This document shows positions 42,023-51,153 of a DNA stretch of 64,000 nt, piece by piece. Positions within the stretch are counted from its first letter, which is position 1. Every line of letters begins with the position of its first letter. The translations under genes were made by a program, and so were the position numbers. Source of the stretch: Bosea sp. F3-2 (GTDB lineage: Bacteria > Pseudomonadota > Alphaproteobacteria > Rhizobiales > Beijerinckiaceae); the NCBI RefSeq assembly GCF_008253865.1, contig NZ_CP042331.1, forward strand, positions 4,801,501 to 4,865,500, read 5' to 3'. The notes below the pieces were generated by a model, which had not been told where the DNA came from, did no database searches, and saw only the letters and a program-made list of their open reading frames with translations.

Positions 42023-43201
42023 TCAGCCCGCTTCGATCTCCTTCATCACCGCCGCAGCTTCAGCGAAGGCGGTGTTGCCAGCCGGTACGCCAGCATAGAT
42101 CGCCGTCTGCATCAGCACCTCCTTGAGGTCGTCGGCGGTGAAGCCGCCGCGAGTCAGCCCGGCGCGGACATGCAGGCGGAACTCTTCCCAGCGGCCGAGG
42201 CTTGCGGTGATCGCGAGCACGAGCAAGCGGCGCGTGCGATCGTCGAGGCCGGGCCGGCTCCAGATTTCCTGCCAGGCGATGCGGGTGATCATCGCCTGGA
42301 ACTCGGCATTGAACGACGTGCGGTTGGCGAGCGATCGGTCGACCCAGGCGTCGCCGAGGACGCGGCGGCGGTTCTTCAGCCCGGCCTCGAACAGGGTTTC
42401 GGCCGCATCCGCGACATCGGCCCCCGGCGAGAGAAAGGCGCGCAGGGAGCCGGCCAGGGCGGCGGGCGCTTCGAGGGGAGCGAGATGGCCGCAGTCGAGC
42501 CGCTCCAGCTTCGCGCCGGGGATGGTGGCGACGAGGTTCTCGCCATGGCCGGTGAAGGGGGTGGAGGCATCGCGCTCGCCGACGACGACGAGTGTCGGGC
42601 AGGCGAGACCGGGGAGCCTGTCGATCAGATCCATGTCGCGGATGGCGGCGCCGGCCCCGGCATAGCCCTCGCGCGCCATGGCGACGAGACCGCGCCGGAC
42701 ACTTTCGGCGACCGCAGGCTGGCCGGCCGCGAAGGCCGGAGAGAGGAAGCGCTGCATGGCGAGATCGGCGATCGCCGCCGTGCCGCCAGCGCGGACCTTG
42801 TCGACGCGATCCTGCCATGCTGCCCGGTCCATGGTGGCTGAGGTGCAGATCAGCGCCAGCGCCGAGACGCGCTCCGGCCGGGAAAGCGCCAGCTCCATAG
42901 CAATCATGCCGCCAAGCGAGACACCGGCGACCGCGGCCCGCTCAATGCCGGCTGCGTCCATGACGGCGGCGACATCGCCCGCCATCTGGGCGAGCGTGTA
43001 GTCACCGCCGGGAGCGTCGGAGGCGCCGTGGCCGCGGGTGTCGAGCCGCAGGACACGGAAGGAGGGCAGGAGAGCGAGCATCGCCGCATCCCAGAGGCCG
43101 AGATCGGTGCCGATCGAGTTCAGCAGCACGAGCGCCGGCTTGTCGTCCGCGCCTTCGAGCTTCCAATAGATGCGGGCGCCGCTTCTCGTTGCGAAAGGCA
43201 T
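42023..43201 (-). CDS. pcaL: Fused 3-oxoadipate enol-lactonase / 4-carboxymuconolactone decarboxylase
   Basis: 392 residues in two domains. Residues ~1-255 are an alpha/beta-hydrolase (PcaD part) with nucleophile serine in 'AVAGVSLGGMIAMEL', acid in 'VVGERDASTP' and histidine in 'LDCGHLAPLE'. Residues ~265-392 are a carboxymuconolactone decarboxylase (PcaC part) with 'ITASLGRWEEFRLHVRAGL'. The fusion performs two consecutive steps of protocatechuate degradation. It starts 10 bp after pcaB. Confidence 0.95.
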   Translation of the reverse strand: MPFATRSGARIYWKLEGADDKPALVLLNSIGTDLGLWDAAMLALLPSFRVLRLDTRGHGASDAPGGDYTLAQMAGDVAAVMDAAGIERAAVAGVSLGGMIAMELALSRPERVSALALICTSATMDRAAWQDRVDKVRAGGTAAIADLAMQRFLSPAFAAGQPAVAESVRRGLVAMAREGYAGAGAAIRDMDLIDRLPGLACPTLVVVGERDASTPFTGHGENLVATIPGAKLERLDCGHLAPLEAPAALAGSLRAFLSPGADVADAAETLFEAGLKNRRRVLGDAWVDRSLANRTSFNAEFQAMITRIAWQEIWSRPGLDDRTRRLLVLAITASLGRWEEFRLHVRAGLTRGGFTADDLKEVLMQTAIYAGVPAGNTAFAEAAAVMKEIEAG

Positions 43202-43211
43202 CGTCCGTCCC

Positions 43212-44351
43212 TCAGTCGTTTTGCGCGAGCAGCGCGGCGGTCAGCGCTGGGCTCTCGCCGATATCGGTTCCAACACCGGCTGCCGCGAGATTGCGGGCGA
43301 TGGCGGCTTCGTCGATCTCCAGCCCTTCCGACACCGTTGCCATGGCGTCGGCCGCGCCCGCAGCGAGAAGGAAAAGCTCGGCCAAGGCCGGGCCTTCGGC
43401 CTGCCAGCCGCCGAGGCCACGCTCCTGCTCGGCCGGAAGGCCGGCGAGGACGCCGGCGACGAGGCCGGGCGCCCGCAGGGCGGCGGAGAGCGCGACCTGG
43501 CAGCCGGTGGGGTTGCGCTTGTGGGCCATGGCGGAGGAGCCGCCGCGGCCTGGGATCGCGGGTTCGCGGGCCTCGCCGACGCCGTTCTGCGCCAGAAGCG
43601 AAACGTCGCGGGCCATCTTGCCGAACGCGCCAATGACGATGGCGAGTGCCGTCGCGATCCCCGCGATGCCGCCGCGGCGCGCGTGCCAGGGTGCTGCGTC
43701 AGGCAAGTCGAGGGCGGCGGCGAGCCGGGCGGATACGGCAGCGCTCTTGCCGCGAAGCCCGGCGCGCGAGCCGGCGGCACCGCCGAACTGCAGCGTCGCA
43801 CCGGCCTCGACCTCGCGGCGCAAGCGGGTAGCCGCTTCCGCCACGCCGGTCCGCCAATGCGCGATGCGCAGTCCGAAGCCGATCGGCAGCGCATCCTGCA
43901 GCAGGGTACGGCCGATGGCCGGGGTCGCGGCATGGCGTTGTGCCAGTGCAGCGAGTGCCGTCGTCACGCGGACGAGATCGCCGTCGAGAAGGCTGCTCGC
44001 GGCGCGGATCTGGCAGGCCAGCACCGTGTCGGCGACATCCTGGCTGGTCGCGCCCTTGTGGAGGGTCTTGGCTACCTCGCCCGTCAGGTCAGCGCGCAAA
44101 CGCGCCACCAGCGGGATCGCCAGCGTGCCGGCGAGCGCGGCCTCCTCTGCAAGCTCGGCTGGGTCGATCGTGACCGTCGCGCAAAGCGCTGCGATTGCCT
44201 CGGCCGCGTCAGGGGCGATCAGCCCCTCCGCTGCCTCGGCGCGGGCGAGTTCGGCTTCGAAGGCGAGCGCATACCGAAGCGTGGCCGTGTCCGAGAACAC
44301 GGCCAACATGGCTTCGGTTGTCGCCGGCCTCGAGCGGAGGAACCCGCTCAC
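43212..44351 (-). CDS. pcaB: 3-carboxy-cis,cis-muconate cycloisomerase
   Basis: 379 residues, fumarase/aspartase superfamily. The signature 'GRGGSSAMAHKRNPTGC' contains the catalytic serine loop. Also present are 'LHKGATSQDVADTVLA' and 'QDALPIGFGLRIAHW'. It is somewhat shorter than the ~450-residue bacterial forms, lacking much of the C-terminal extension, as in rhizobial homologues. Cyclises carboxymuconate to gamma-carboxymuconolactone. Overlaps pcaJ by 4 bp. Confidence 0.93.
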   Translation of the reverse strand: MSGFLRSRPATTEAMLAVFSDTATLRYALAFEAELARAEAAEGLIAPDAAEAIAALCATVTIDPAELAEEAALAGTLAIPLVARLRADLTGEVAKTLHKGATSQDVADTVLACQIRAASSLLDGDLVRVTTALAALAQRHAATPAIGRTLLQDALPIGFGLRIAHWRTGVAEAATRLRREVEAGATLQFGGAAGSRAGLRGKSAAVSARLAAALDLPDAAPWHARRGGIAGIATALAIVIGAFGKMARDVSLLAQNGVGEAREPAIPGRGGSSAMAHKRNPTGCQVALSAALRAPGLVAGVLAGLPAEQERGLGGWQAEGPALAELFLLAAGAADAMATVSEGLEIDEAAIARNLAAAGVGTDIGESPALTAALLAQND

Positions 44352-45010
44352 GCGGCCTTGGCGAGGCTCGGCGCCACAGCGAAGGCAGCCGCCGTCTTGG
44401 CCTTGACCTCGTCGAGCGTGACGCCGGGCGCGAGCTCGATCAGGGTGAGCCCGCCGCCCTTCTCCTTGTCGCAGCTCATGACGCAGAGGTCGGTGATTAT
44501 CAGGTCGACAACGCCGGCGCCGGTCAGCGGCAGCGAGCAGCGCTCCAGCACCTTGGATTCGCCCGCCTTGTTGGCATGATCCATCACGACGATGACCTTC
44601 TTGACGCCGGCGACGAGATCCATCGCGCCGCCCATGCCCTTCACCATCTTGCCGGGGATGGTCCAGTTGGCGATGTCGCCATTGGCCGCGACTTCCATAG
44701 CGCCGAGAATGGTCAGGTCGATATGGCCGCCGCGGATCATCGCGAACGAGTCGGCCGAGGAGAAGAAGCTGGAGCTCGGCAGCGCCGTGATCGTCTGCTT
44801 GCCGGCATTGATCAGGTCGGGGTCGGCCTCGCCCTCATAGGGAAAGGGGCCGATGCCGAGCAGCCCATTCTCCGACTGCAGCGTCACATCAACGCCATCG
44901 GGAATGTAGTTCGCCACCAGCGTCGGGATGCCGATGCCGAGATTGACGTAGAAGCCGTCCTGCAGCTCCTTGGCCGCACGCGCGGCGACCTCCTCGCGGG
45001 TCCAGGCCAT
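44348..45010 (-). CDS. pcaJ: 3-oxoadipate CoA-transferase, beta subunit
   Basis: 220 residues. The catalytic glutamate lies in 'VTLQSENGLLGIGPFP', which forms the glutamyl-CoA intermediate of family I CoA-transferases. 'GGHIDLTILGAMEVAANGD' is also conserved. Partner of the alpha subunit, whose gene ends at the same base (1-bp overlap). Activates 3-oxoadipate with succinyl-CoA. An acetoacetate transferase is an alternative, but the pca context favours PcaJ. Confidence 0.92.
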   Translation of the reverse strand: MAWTREEVAARAAKELQDGFYVNLGIGIPTLVANYIPDGVDVTLQSENGLLGIGPFPYEGEADPDLINAGKQTITALPSSSFFSSADSFAMIRGGHIDLTILGAMEVAANGDIANWTIPGKMVKGMGGAMDLVAGVKKVIVVMDHANKAGESKVLERCSLPLTGAGVVDLIITDLCVMSCDKEKGGGLTLIELAPGVTLDEVKAKTAAAFAVAPSLAKAA

Positions 45011-45720
45011 CAGGCTGCCTCCCTCTTGCGCTCGGTCAGCTTCTCGATGCGCTTCTCGTTGATCGTGCTCTTGATGATGCGGTCGACATAGATGCCGGGG
45101 GTGTGGATCGCTTCGGGATCGAGCGAACCGACCGGCACGATCTCCTCGACCTCGGCCACCGTCACCTTGCCGGCGGTCGCCATGTTCGGGTTGAAGTTGC
45201 GGGCGGTGCGCCGGTAGACGAGGTTGCCGGCGGTGTCGGCCTTCCAGGCCTTGACGATGGCGAGGTCGGCCCGGAGCCAGGTTTCGCGGACGTAAGATTG
45301 CCCCTCGAATTCCTCGACCGGCTTGCCCTCGGCAACAACGGTGCCGACGCCTGTCCTGGTGTAGAAGGCCGGGATGCCGGCGCCACCGGCGCGGATGCGC
45401 TCGGCCAGCGTGCCCTGCGGGTTGAGCTCGAGCTCAAGTTCGCCGGCCAGGTACTGCTGCTCGAACAGCTTGTTCTCGCCGACATAGGAGGCGATCATCT
45501 TCTTCACCTGCCGGGTCTGCAGCAGCATCCACAGGCCGAAGCCGTCGGCGCCGGCATTGTTCGAGATCACCGTCAGGTTCTTCACGCCGGAATCGCGGAT
45601 CTGCGGGATCAGGCTCTCCGGGTTGCCCGACAGGCCGAAGCCGCCGGACATGATCGTCATGCCATCGAAAAGCAGCCCCTCCAGCGCAGCCGCAGGGCCG
45701 TCGTAAATCTTGCGCGTCAT
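45010..45720 (-). CDS. pcaI: 3-oxoadipate CoA-transferase, alpha subunit
   Basis: 236 residues. CoA-binding glycine loop in 'MTIMSGGFGLSGNPESLI', then 'LTVISNNAGADGFGLWML' and 'GAGIPAFYTRTGVGT', typical of family I alpha subunits. First gene of the minus-strand pcaIJBL run; the 202 bp upstream (45721-45922) should hold the operon promoter, but no PcaQ-like site was recognised. pcaF (thiolase) does not follow, unlike many clusters. Confidence 0.92.
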   Translation of the reverse strand: MTRKIYDGPAAALEGLLFDGMTIMSGGFGLSGNPESLIPQIRDSGVKNLTVISNNAGADGFGLWMLLQTRQVKKMIASYVGENKLFEQQYLAGELELELNPQGTLAERIRAGGAGIPAFYTRTGVGTVVAEGKPVEEFEGQSYVRETWLRADLAIVKAWKADTAGNLVYRRTARNFNPNMATAGKVTVAEVEEIVPVGSLDPEAIHTPGIYVDRIIKSTINEKRIEKLTERKREAA

Positions 45721-45922
45721 CGGTCCTCCATGGGCGCGGCTTGGCGCCGCGGCATTCGTTTCGGTGTTCCGGCCCGACTGCGGCGCCGAGGGCGCCGCGA
45801 TCAGGCCGGTCCAAAGTTTCCGGAGCGATCAAAATACGAACGCGGGAGAATGTCCATGGCTGCAACGCAAGAGCGGCACGGCCTTCACGCAATGTCGGGG
45901 AGCTCGGTCTTGCAGCCGGGCT

Positions 45923-46363
45923 TCAGGCAGCGGCCAGCCGCTCCGGTCCCGGGATCGGAAAGACCCGATCGTAGGTCAGATTGAACAGGAAGGCGTAGAC
46001 TACGTAGAAGATCACGATGGCAAGATCCATCAGGAAGGTCTCCCACAGGCCCATGCCGAGATACCAGGCGATCGGCGGCAACAGCAGCACAAGCAGCCCG
46101 CCCTCGAACAGCAGCACATGCAGCACGCGTGTCGGGATGTTCTTCCGCGTGTGCCCGACGAGCCGGTGCATGGCGTGGTCGAAGCCGAGGTTGAAGAAGA
46201 AATTCCAGATCGTTGCGACGGTGGCCGAGCCGACGCCGATCACGCCCATATGCGTCGCCGGCAGGCCGAAGAGCTGAGCGCCGCCGGGAATCACCAGCGC
46301 CAGTCCGATCACCTCGAACAGTACGGTATGGCGAACCCGGTCGGGAAAGGAGCGCATCGACAT
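45923..46363 (-). CDS. PACE-family proton-coupled efflux protein (AceI type)
   Basis: 146 residues with four membrane helices arranged as two bacterial transmembrane pair repeats. Repeat 1: 'RVRHTVLFEVIGLALVI', including the helix-1 glutamate essential in AceI. Repeat 2: 'RVLHVLLFEGGLLVLLL'. 'WNFFFNLGFDHAMHRL' and 'VVYAFLFNLTYDRVFP' are the matching W-N-x(3)-N and Y-D elements. Such proteins export biocides such as chlorhexidine and short diamines. Divergent from a LysR gene, the usual arrangement for PACE systems. Confidence 0.93.
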   Translation of the reverse strand: MSMRSFPDRVRHTVLFEVIGLALVIPGGAQLFGLPATHMGVIGVGSATVATIWNFFFNLGFDHAMHRLVGHTRKNIPTRVLHVLLFEGGLLVLLLPPIAWYLGMGLWETFLMDLAIVIFYVVYAFLFNLTYDRVFPIPGPERLAAA

Positions 46364-46433
46364 TCAAAACACCTGTTGTTCTCGTTGACGCGCCGCTTTC
46401 TATCGCCAAGATCCGGTACCTCAAGTTAGATCG

Positions 46434-46450
46434 TATCTGGATTTCAGATA
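46434..46450. promoter_or_regulatory. Candidate LysR operator in the PACE/LysR divergent region
   Basis: TATCTG (46434-46439) and CAGATA (46445-46450) form a perfect palindrome with a 5-bp spacer and fit the T-N11-A pattern bound by LysR proteins. It ends 1 bp before the LysR ATG, so binding would also block that gene (autoregulation), and no purine-rich ribosome site fits between. Confidence 0.6.
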
Positions 46451-46451
46451 G

Positions 46452-47339
46452 ATGAGCGTTTCCTTCGAGCAGCTGGAAGCCTTCGTCGCTGCCGCCGAGC
46501 ATGGCTCCTTCTCCGCGGCGGGGCGGGTCCTCCGCAAGGCGCAGTCGGCCGTCAGCACGCAGGTCGCCAATCTGGAGGAGGATCTCGGAATCGCGCTGTT
46601 CAGCCGGGCCGGCCGCAACCCCGTGCTGACGGCGGCAGGCGAGCGGCTGCTGCGCGAGGCGAAGGTGATTCTCGATCGGCGCGAGCATCTGGTCGGCGTC
46701 GCCAGCGGCTTCGAGGCGCATGTCGAGAAACGCTTGGTGGTCGCGATCGACGAGCTCTATCCGGAACATCTGCTCGGTACGCTTTTCGCGGATTTCGCGC
46801 AGCAGTTCCCGCATGTCGAGCTGGAGCTGCTGTTTCCGCTGATGGAGGATGTCAGCCAGCTCGTCCTGGCGGGGCAGGCCGATATTGGGGTGATGTGGCG
46901 GCAGGAGACGCTGCCGCCGGAGCTCGGTTTCCAGACGGTCGGCTGGGTGCCGATCAAGCTCGTCTGCGGCAAGGGGCATCCGCTGGCCGGCACTCGCGTC
47001 GATTGGGAAGATCTCAAGCGGCACCGCCAGATCCTTATCGCGGCGCGCGGCGATGGGCCGGAGAAGCAGCGCCTACGGGTCGCGGCCGAGGTCTGGTGGG
47101 TCGAGAGCCACTGGGTTATCCTGCAACTTGTGAGGCAGGGCATTGGTTGGGCCTTCGTCTCCAGCTACGTCATCGAGCATTCACCAGTGGCGGCCGCCCT
47201 CGTCACGCCCGACCTGCAGTTCGATAATTTCGACTTGCCCGTGGCGCTGGAGATGGTCTGGCACAAGCAGCGGCCCTGCGGGCCGGCGGCGAGTTGGCTG
47301 CGCGAGCGCTTTGCTGCCGCACGCATTGATGCGACCTGA
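46452..47339 (+). CDS. LysR-family regulator of the PACE gene
   Basis: 295 residues. N-terminal helix-turn-helix: 'FVAAAEHGSFSAAGRVL' and 'AQSAVSTQVANLEEDLG', then 'LFSRAGRNPVLTAAG'. The rest is a periplasmic-binding-like effector domain ('LVVAIDELYPEHLLGTLF'). Starts 88 bp from the divergent PACE gene. Comparable AceR proteins activate aceI with the effluxed compound; the same role is inferred here. Confidence 0.9.
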   Translation: MSVSFEQLEAFVAAAEHGSFSAAGRVLRKAQSAVSTQVANLEEDLGIALFSRAGRNPVLTAAGERLLREAKVILDRREHLVGVASGFEAHVEKRLVVAIDELYPEHLLGTLFADFAQQFPHVELELLFPLMEDVSQLVLAGQADIGVMWRQETLPPELGFQTVGWVPIKLVCGKGHPLAGTRVDWEDLKRHRQILIAARGDGPEKQRLRVAAEVWWVESHWVILQLVRQGIGWAFVSSYVIEHSPVAAALVTPDLQFDNFDLPVALEMVWHKQRPCGPAASWLRERFAAARIDAT

Positions 47340-47497
47340 TCGCATTGGCCTTCGTCTGCGTGAGCCTTGAGGCGTCGCGGGGCTTCCTCATGCCCGGAAT
47401 AGGGAATTAAATTACACATCGCGATCGAGCTTTCCGTTGAATGCGGAAGCGAAATCGGGAGAAAATCGGCATTCGTGCTGGAATGCGACTCTCTGAC

Positions 47498-47527
47498 TTG
47501 TCACGTGGGGCGGCGTCGTACTATCTA
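47498..47527 (+). promoter_or_regulatory. Candidate promoter of the first oligopeptide-type ABC operon
   Basis: TTGTCA (47498-47503), 17-18 bp, then CTATCT/TATCTA (47521-47527). It lies about 60 bp before the start codon at 47585, in a 245-bp gene-free interval. The match is reasonable for a sigma-70-type promoter in this high-GC background but has not been tested. Confidence 0.45.
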
Positions 47528-47584
47528 TATCGGTAATAAAATTTCATAATGCCGCCGAGGTGCGGCTTGATGTGGGGAGTGATT

Positions 47585-49150
47585 ATGCAGAACGATTCCT
47601 TCTCTCGCGCTGCCCTGACGCGGCGTGGCCTGGGCGGCCTCGCGGCCGGTCTCGCTGCCTCGACAATGCTGGCTCCGGCTGCCGGCTGGGCCCAGGCGGC
47701 TTCGAGCGCGAACCTCGCCATGGTCGGCGAGCCGCAGTCGCTCGATCCGATGGCGTCGACCGCCGATCTCGTCGGCACTATCATGCAACATGTCTACGAG
47801 CCGTTGTTCACCTTCGACGCCAACTGGGCGACGCAGCCGATGCTCGCCGCCGCGCTGCCGACCGTCTCGGCCGACGGCAAGACCTACACGATCGAGCTGC
47901 GCAAGGGCGTGAAGCTGCACAACGGCCGCGATCTCGATTCCGAGGACGTCGTCGCCTCGCTCAAGCGCTGGTTCGAGATGACGCCGCGCGGCAAGGGCCT
48001 GGCGAAGAGCCTCGCCAGCCTGACCGCGAAGGGGCCGACGACGGTCGAGATCGTGCTGAACAAGGTCGAGCCGTCGCTGCTGGCGCATCTCGCGCTGCCG
48101 TCCGGCTTTGCCGCGATCATGGCGAAGGAATCGATCGCCAACCCGCTGACCGAGTTCGTCGGCACCGGCCCCTACAAGTTCCGCGAGCGCAAGCCCGACC
48201 AGTTCGTCGTGCTGGTGAAGCACGAGGGCTATGCCTCGCGCAGCGAGCCGGCCTCCGGCTATGCCGGCAAGCGCGAGGCGAAGATCGACGAATTGCGCTT
48301 CATCCCCGTGCCGAACGCCAATACCCGGGTCGAGGGCGTGATCGCCGGCCAGTACCAGTTCTCCGACCAGCTTCCGGTCGAGAGCTTCAAGAAGCTGTCC
48401 GGCGCGAGCGCGGCGCGCGCCGTGCTGACCATGCCCTTCGGCTTCCCCTATTTCCCGACCAACACCAAGCAGGGCCCGATGGCCGATCCGAAGGTCCGCC
48501 AGGCCTTCCAGATGGCGCTCGACCTCGAAGAGGTGCTGATGGCGGGTTTCGGCGAGCCGAAGTTCTTCGCGACCGCTGCCGAGCATTTCCCCAAGGGCTC
48601 GCCCTTCTTCTCCGAGGCCGGCAAGGACAAGTACAGCAAGGCCGACGCCGCCGGCGCCAAGAAGCTGCTCGCCGAGGCCAAGTATGACGGCACGCCGATC
48701 CGCATCCTGAACTCCAAGCAGTACGACTTCCATCATCGCATGGCGCTCGTCTTGGCCGAACAGATGAAGGCGGCCGGTTTCAAGGTGCAGCTCGACGTCG
48801 TCGACTGGGCGACGCTGATCCAGCGGCGCGGCGATCCGGCGCTGTGGGACATCTACATCACCCACTCGGCCTTCCTGCCCGAGCCGATGCTCTCGCCGCC
48901 GCAGCTCGGCGAAGGTGCGCCCGGCTGGTGGTCGAGCCCGGCCAAGGAAGCCGCCCTTTCCGCCTTCAACGCCGAGCCGGACCCGGTCAAGCGCGGTGCG
49001 CTCTGGGGCAAGGTCCAGCAGGTCGTGTACGACGAGGTGCCCTATATCCGTGCCGGCAATTTCGGCGCGCTCTCCGGCGCCTCGGCCAAGATGACCGGCT
49101 ATGCCGCGATGCCCTGGCCGTCCTTCTGGAACGTCGGCCTGGCCAAGTGA
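47585..49150 (+). CDS. ABC transporter substrate-binding protein, peptide/opine family (SBP_bac_5)
   Basis: 521 residues from ATG 47585, with GGGGAGTG directly upstream. The N-terminus carries a twin-arginine-like signal ('ALTRRGLGGLAAGLAA', cleavage near GWAQA). Family marks: 'VGEPQSLDPMASTADLVG', 'YTIELRKGVKLHNGRDLDSED' region and 'NPLTEFVGTGPYKF'. It binds a peptide-like or other bulky solute in the periplasm. Two permease genes follow but no ATPase. Confidence 0.92.
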   Translation: MQNDSFSRAALTRRGLGGLAAGLAASTMLAPAAGWAQAASSANLAMVGEPQSLDPMASTADLVGTIMQHVYEPLFTFDANWATQPMLAAALPTVSADGKTYTIELRKGVKLHNGRDLDSEDVVASLKRWFEMTPRGKGLAKSLASLTAKGPTTVEIVLNKVEPSLLAHLALPSGFAAIMAKESIANPLTEFVGTGPYKFRERKPDQFVVLVKHEGYASRSEPASGYAGKREAKIDELRFIPVPNANTRVEGVIAGQYQFSDQLPVESFKKLSGASAARAVLTMPFGFPYFPTNTKQGPMADPKVRQAFQMALDLEEVLMAGFGEPKFFATAAEHFPKGSPFFSEAGKDKYSKADAAGAKKLLAEAKYDGTPIRILNSKQYDFHHRMALVLAEQMKAAGFKVQLDVVDWATLIQRRGDPALWDIYITHSAFLPEPMLSPPQLGEGAPGWWSSPAKEAALSAFNAEPDPVKRGALWGKVQQVVYDEVPYIRAGNFGALSGASAKMTGYAAMPWPSFWNVGLAK

Positions 49151-49249
49151 CCCGGCCGGGATAACCGGCCTCGTGACCGGCCCGGTGCTGCACAGGCTGC
49201 GCTGGACCGGTTTCCAGACAAGCCCGCCTTCGCCAACGGAGCGTATCGG

Positions 49250-50191
49250 ATGCTCGCGCATATCGGACGCCGGTTCGCCGGCCTGTTGCTCGTGCTTTTC
49301 ATCGTCGCCGCGCTGGTCTTCTTCCTGACGCGGCTGGCGCCGGGCGACCCGGCGGCGCTGATGCTGGGCGACCAGGCGACGGCGGAGGACATCGCGCGGC
49401 TGCGGACCGCCTATGGCCTCGATAAGCCAATGCTGCTGCAGTTCTTCCTGTGGCTGAAGGAGGTCGCCAGCGGCAATCTCGGCCAGTCGATCTTCCTGCA
49501 GCGGCCGGTGACACAGGCGCTGCTCGAGCGCGCCGAGCCGACCTTCTTCCTGGCGATGTTCTCGCTCGCGATCGCCGCGGCGATCGGCATCCCCGCCGGC
49601 ATCGCCTCGGCGGTCTGGCGCGGGCGCCCGGTCGACCAGGCCGTCAGCGGGCTCGCCATGCTGGCGGCCAATATCCCGAGCTTCTGGCTCGGCCTGATCT
49701 TCATCCAGCTCTTCGCGGTCAAGCTCGGCTGGTTCCCTGTCGCCGGCTACGGATCGCCGGAAGCCAGCTTCGCCGAGCGGCTCCAGCACCTCTTGCTGCC
49801 GTCCGCGGTGCTCGGCGTGGTCAATTCCGCGCTGATCACGCGTTTCACCCGCGCCAGCATGCTCGACATCCTCGACGCCGACTTCCTGCGCACGGCGCGG
49901 GCGAAGGGGCTGTCCGAGCGGCGCGTCCTGCTGCGGCACGCCTTCCGCAATGTGCTTGTCCCGGTCATCACCGTGCTCGGCCTGACGCTGGCGTTGCTGA
50001 TCGGCGGTGCGATCGTGACGGAGACGGTGTTCGGGCTGCCGGGCGTCGGCAACCTCGTCGTCTCGGCGGTGTTGCGGCGCGACTACCCCGTGATCCAGGG
50101 GGCGCTGCTCGCGGTCGCCGGGATCTACGTCCTGATCAACCTCCTCATCGACGTGATCTACACGCTCGTCGATCCGCGTGTCCGCTACTGA
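49250..50191 (+). CDS. ABC permease (DppB type), first system
   Basis: 313 residues with six membrane helices. The N-terminal 'RRFAGLLLVLFIVAALVFF' helix and 'TRLAPGDPAALMLG' are diagnostic of DppB-type subunits. The EAA loop is 'LRTARAKGLSERRVLLRHA'. Lies 99 bp after the receptor gene and 10 bp before its partner permease. Confidence 0.93.
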   Translation: MLAHIGRRFAGLLLVLFIVAALVFFLTRLAPGDPAALMLGDQATAEDIARLRTAYGLDKPMLLQFFLWLKEVASGNLGQSIFLQRPVTQALLERAEPTFFLAMFSLAIAAAIGIPAGIASAVWRGRPVDQAVSGLAMLAANIPSFWLGLIFIQLFAVKLGWFPVAGYGSPEASFAERLQHLLLPSAVLGVVNSALITRFTRASMLDILDADFLRTARAKGLSERRVLLRHAFRNVLVPVITVLGLTLALLIGGAIVTETVFGLPGVGNLVVSAVLRRDYPVIQGALLAVAGIYVLINLLIDVIYTLVDPRVRY

Positions 50192-50201
50192 GGGGGCGAC
50201 G

Positions 50202-51047
50202 ATGAATTCTCCCGTCCTCGCCTTCTTCCGCAGCCTGTTCCGGCGCAAGCTCGTGCTCGTCGCCGCCCTCGTGCTCGCGGTGGCCTTCGTCCTTGCGGTG
50301 CTCGCGCCCTGGATCTCGCCCTATGATCCCGGTGCGATGCGTGTCGCGCGGCGCCTGCGCCCGCCGAGCGAGGTCAATTGGTTCGGCACCGACGAACTCG
50401 GCCGCGACATCTTCTCGCGCATCATCTGGGGGGCGCGGGCATCGCTGGGCATCGGCTTCGCCACAGTGATGATCTCGGTGACAGTCGGCACGGCGTTCGG
50501 CCTGATCGCCGGCTATTTCAAGCGGCTCGATGCGCCGATCATGCGCTTCGTCGATGCGCTGATGGCGCTGCCCGACATTCTGCTCGCGATCTTTCTTGTC
50601 GCGGTGCTCGGCGCCTCCGCTGGCAACGTCATCCTGGCGCTGTCGATCGTCTATACGCCGCGCGTGGTCCGGGTGATCCGCGCTTCGACGCTGGTCGTGC
50701 GCGAATTGCCCTTCGTCGAGGCGGCGCGCTCGATCGGTGTCTCGACCCCGCGCATCCTGGCGGTGCATCTCCTGCCCAACATCGCTTCGCCGGTGCTGGT
50801 CCAGGCGACCTTCATCTTCGCCTACGCGGTGCTGGCGGAAGCCGGGTTGTCCTTCCTCGGCGCCGGCGTGCCGCCGGAAACGCCGACCTGGGGCACCATG
50901 ATCGCCTCCGGCCAGCAATATGCTGATGATGCCTTCTGGATCGTTGGCTTCCCCGGCCTCGCCATCGTCTTCGTGGCATTGTCGTTGCAGGTTCTCGGCG
51001 ACGGGCTGCGCGACATGCTCGATCCGCGTCTCAGGAAGGCTCTGTGA
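50202..51047 (+). CDS. ABC permease (DppC type), first system
   Basis: 281 residues from ATG 50202. DppC marks: 'LAPWISPYDPGAMRVARRL', 'NWFGTDELGRDIFSRIIWG' and the EAA loop 'VEAARSIGVSTPRILAVHL'. Pairs with the DppB-type subunit. No ATP-binding gene follows, so the nearest candidates are at 56754-58738. Confidence 0.93.
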   Translation: MNSPVLAFFRSLFRRKLVLVAALVLAVAFVLAVLAPWISPYDPGAMRVARRLRPPSEVNWFGTDELGRDIFSRIIWGARASLGIGFATVMISVTVGTAFGLIAGYFKRLDAPIMRFVDALMALPDILLAIFLVAVLGASAGNVILALSIVYTPRVVRVIRASTLVVRELPFVEAARSIGVSTPRILAVHLLPNIASPVLVQATFIFAYAVLAEAGLSFLGAGVPPETPTWGTMIASGQQYADDAFWIVGFPGLAIVFVALSLQVLGDGLRDMLDPRLRKAL

Positions 51048-51153
51048 TGGCTGCCGTCGTTCCGCTCTTCCCCCAGGCCTGCAGCGATCTCGTGCGGCGG
51101 GGGAAGACCGGGATGGCATCTGCCTGCAAGGCCGGTTTCGGCGGAGCTTCGAC

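Noticed and set aside
47525..50248. ~900-codon open frame on the minus strand across the peptide-receptor and permease genes
   Set aside because: Antisense shadow of well-supported ABC genes on the plus strand; the composition is repetitive Arg/Asp/Glu/His with no recognisable motif.
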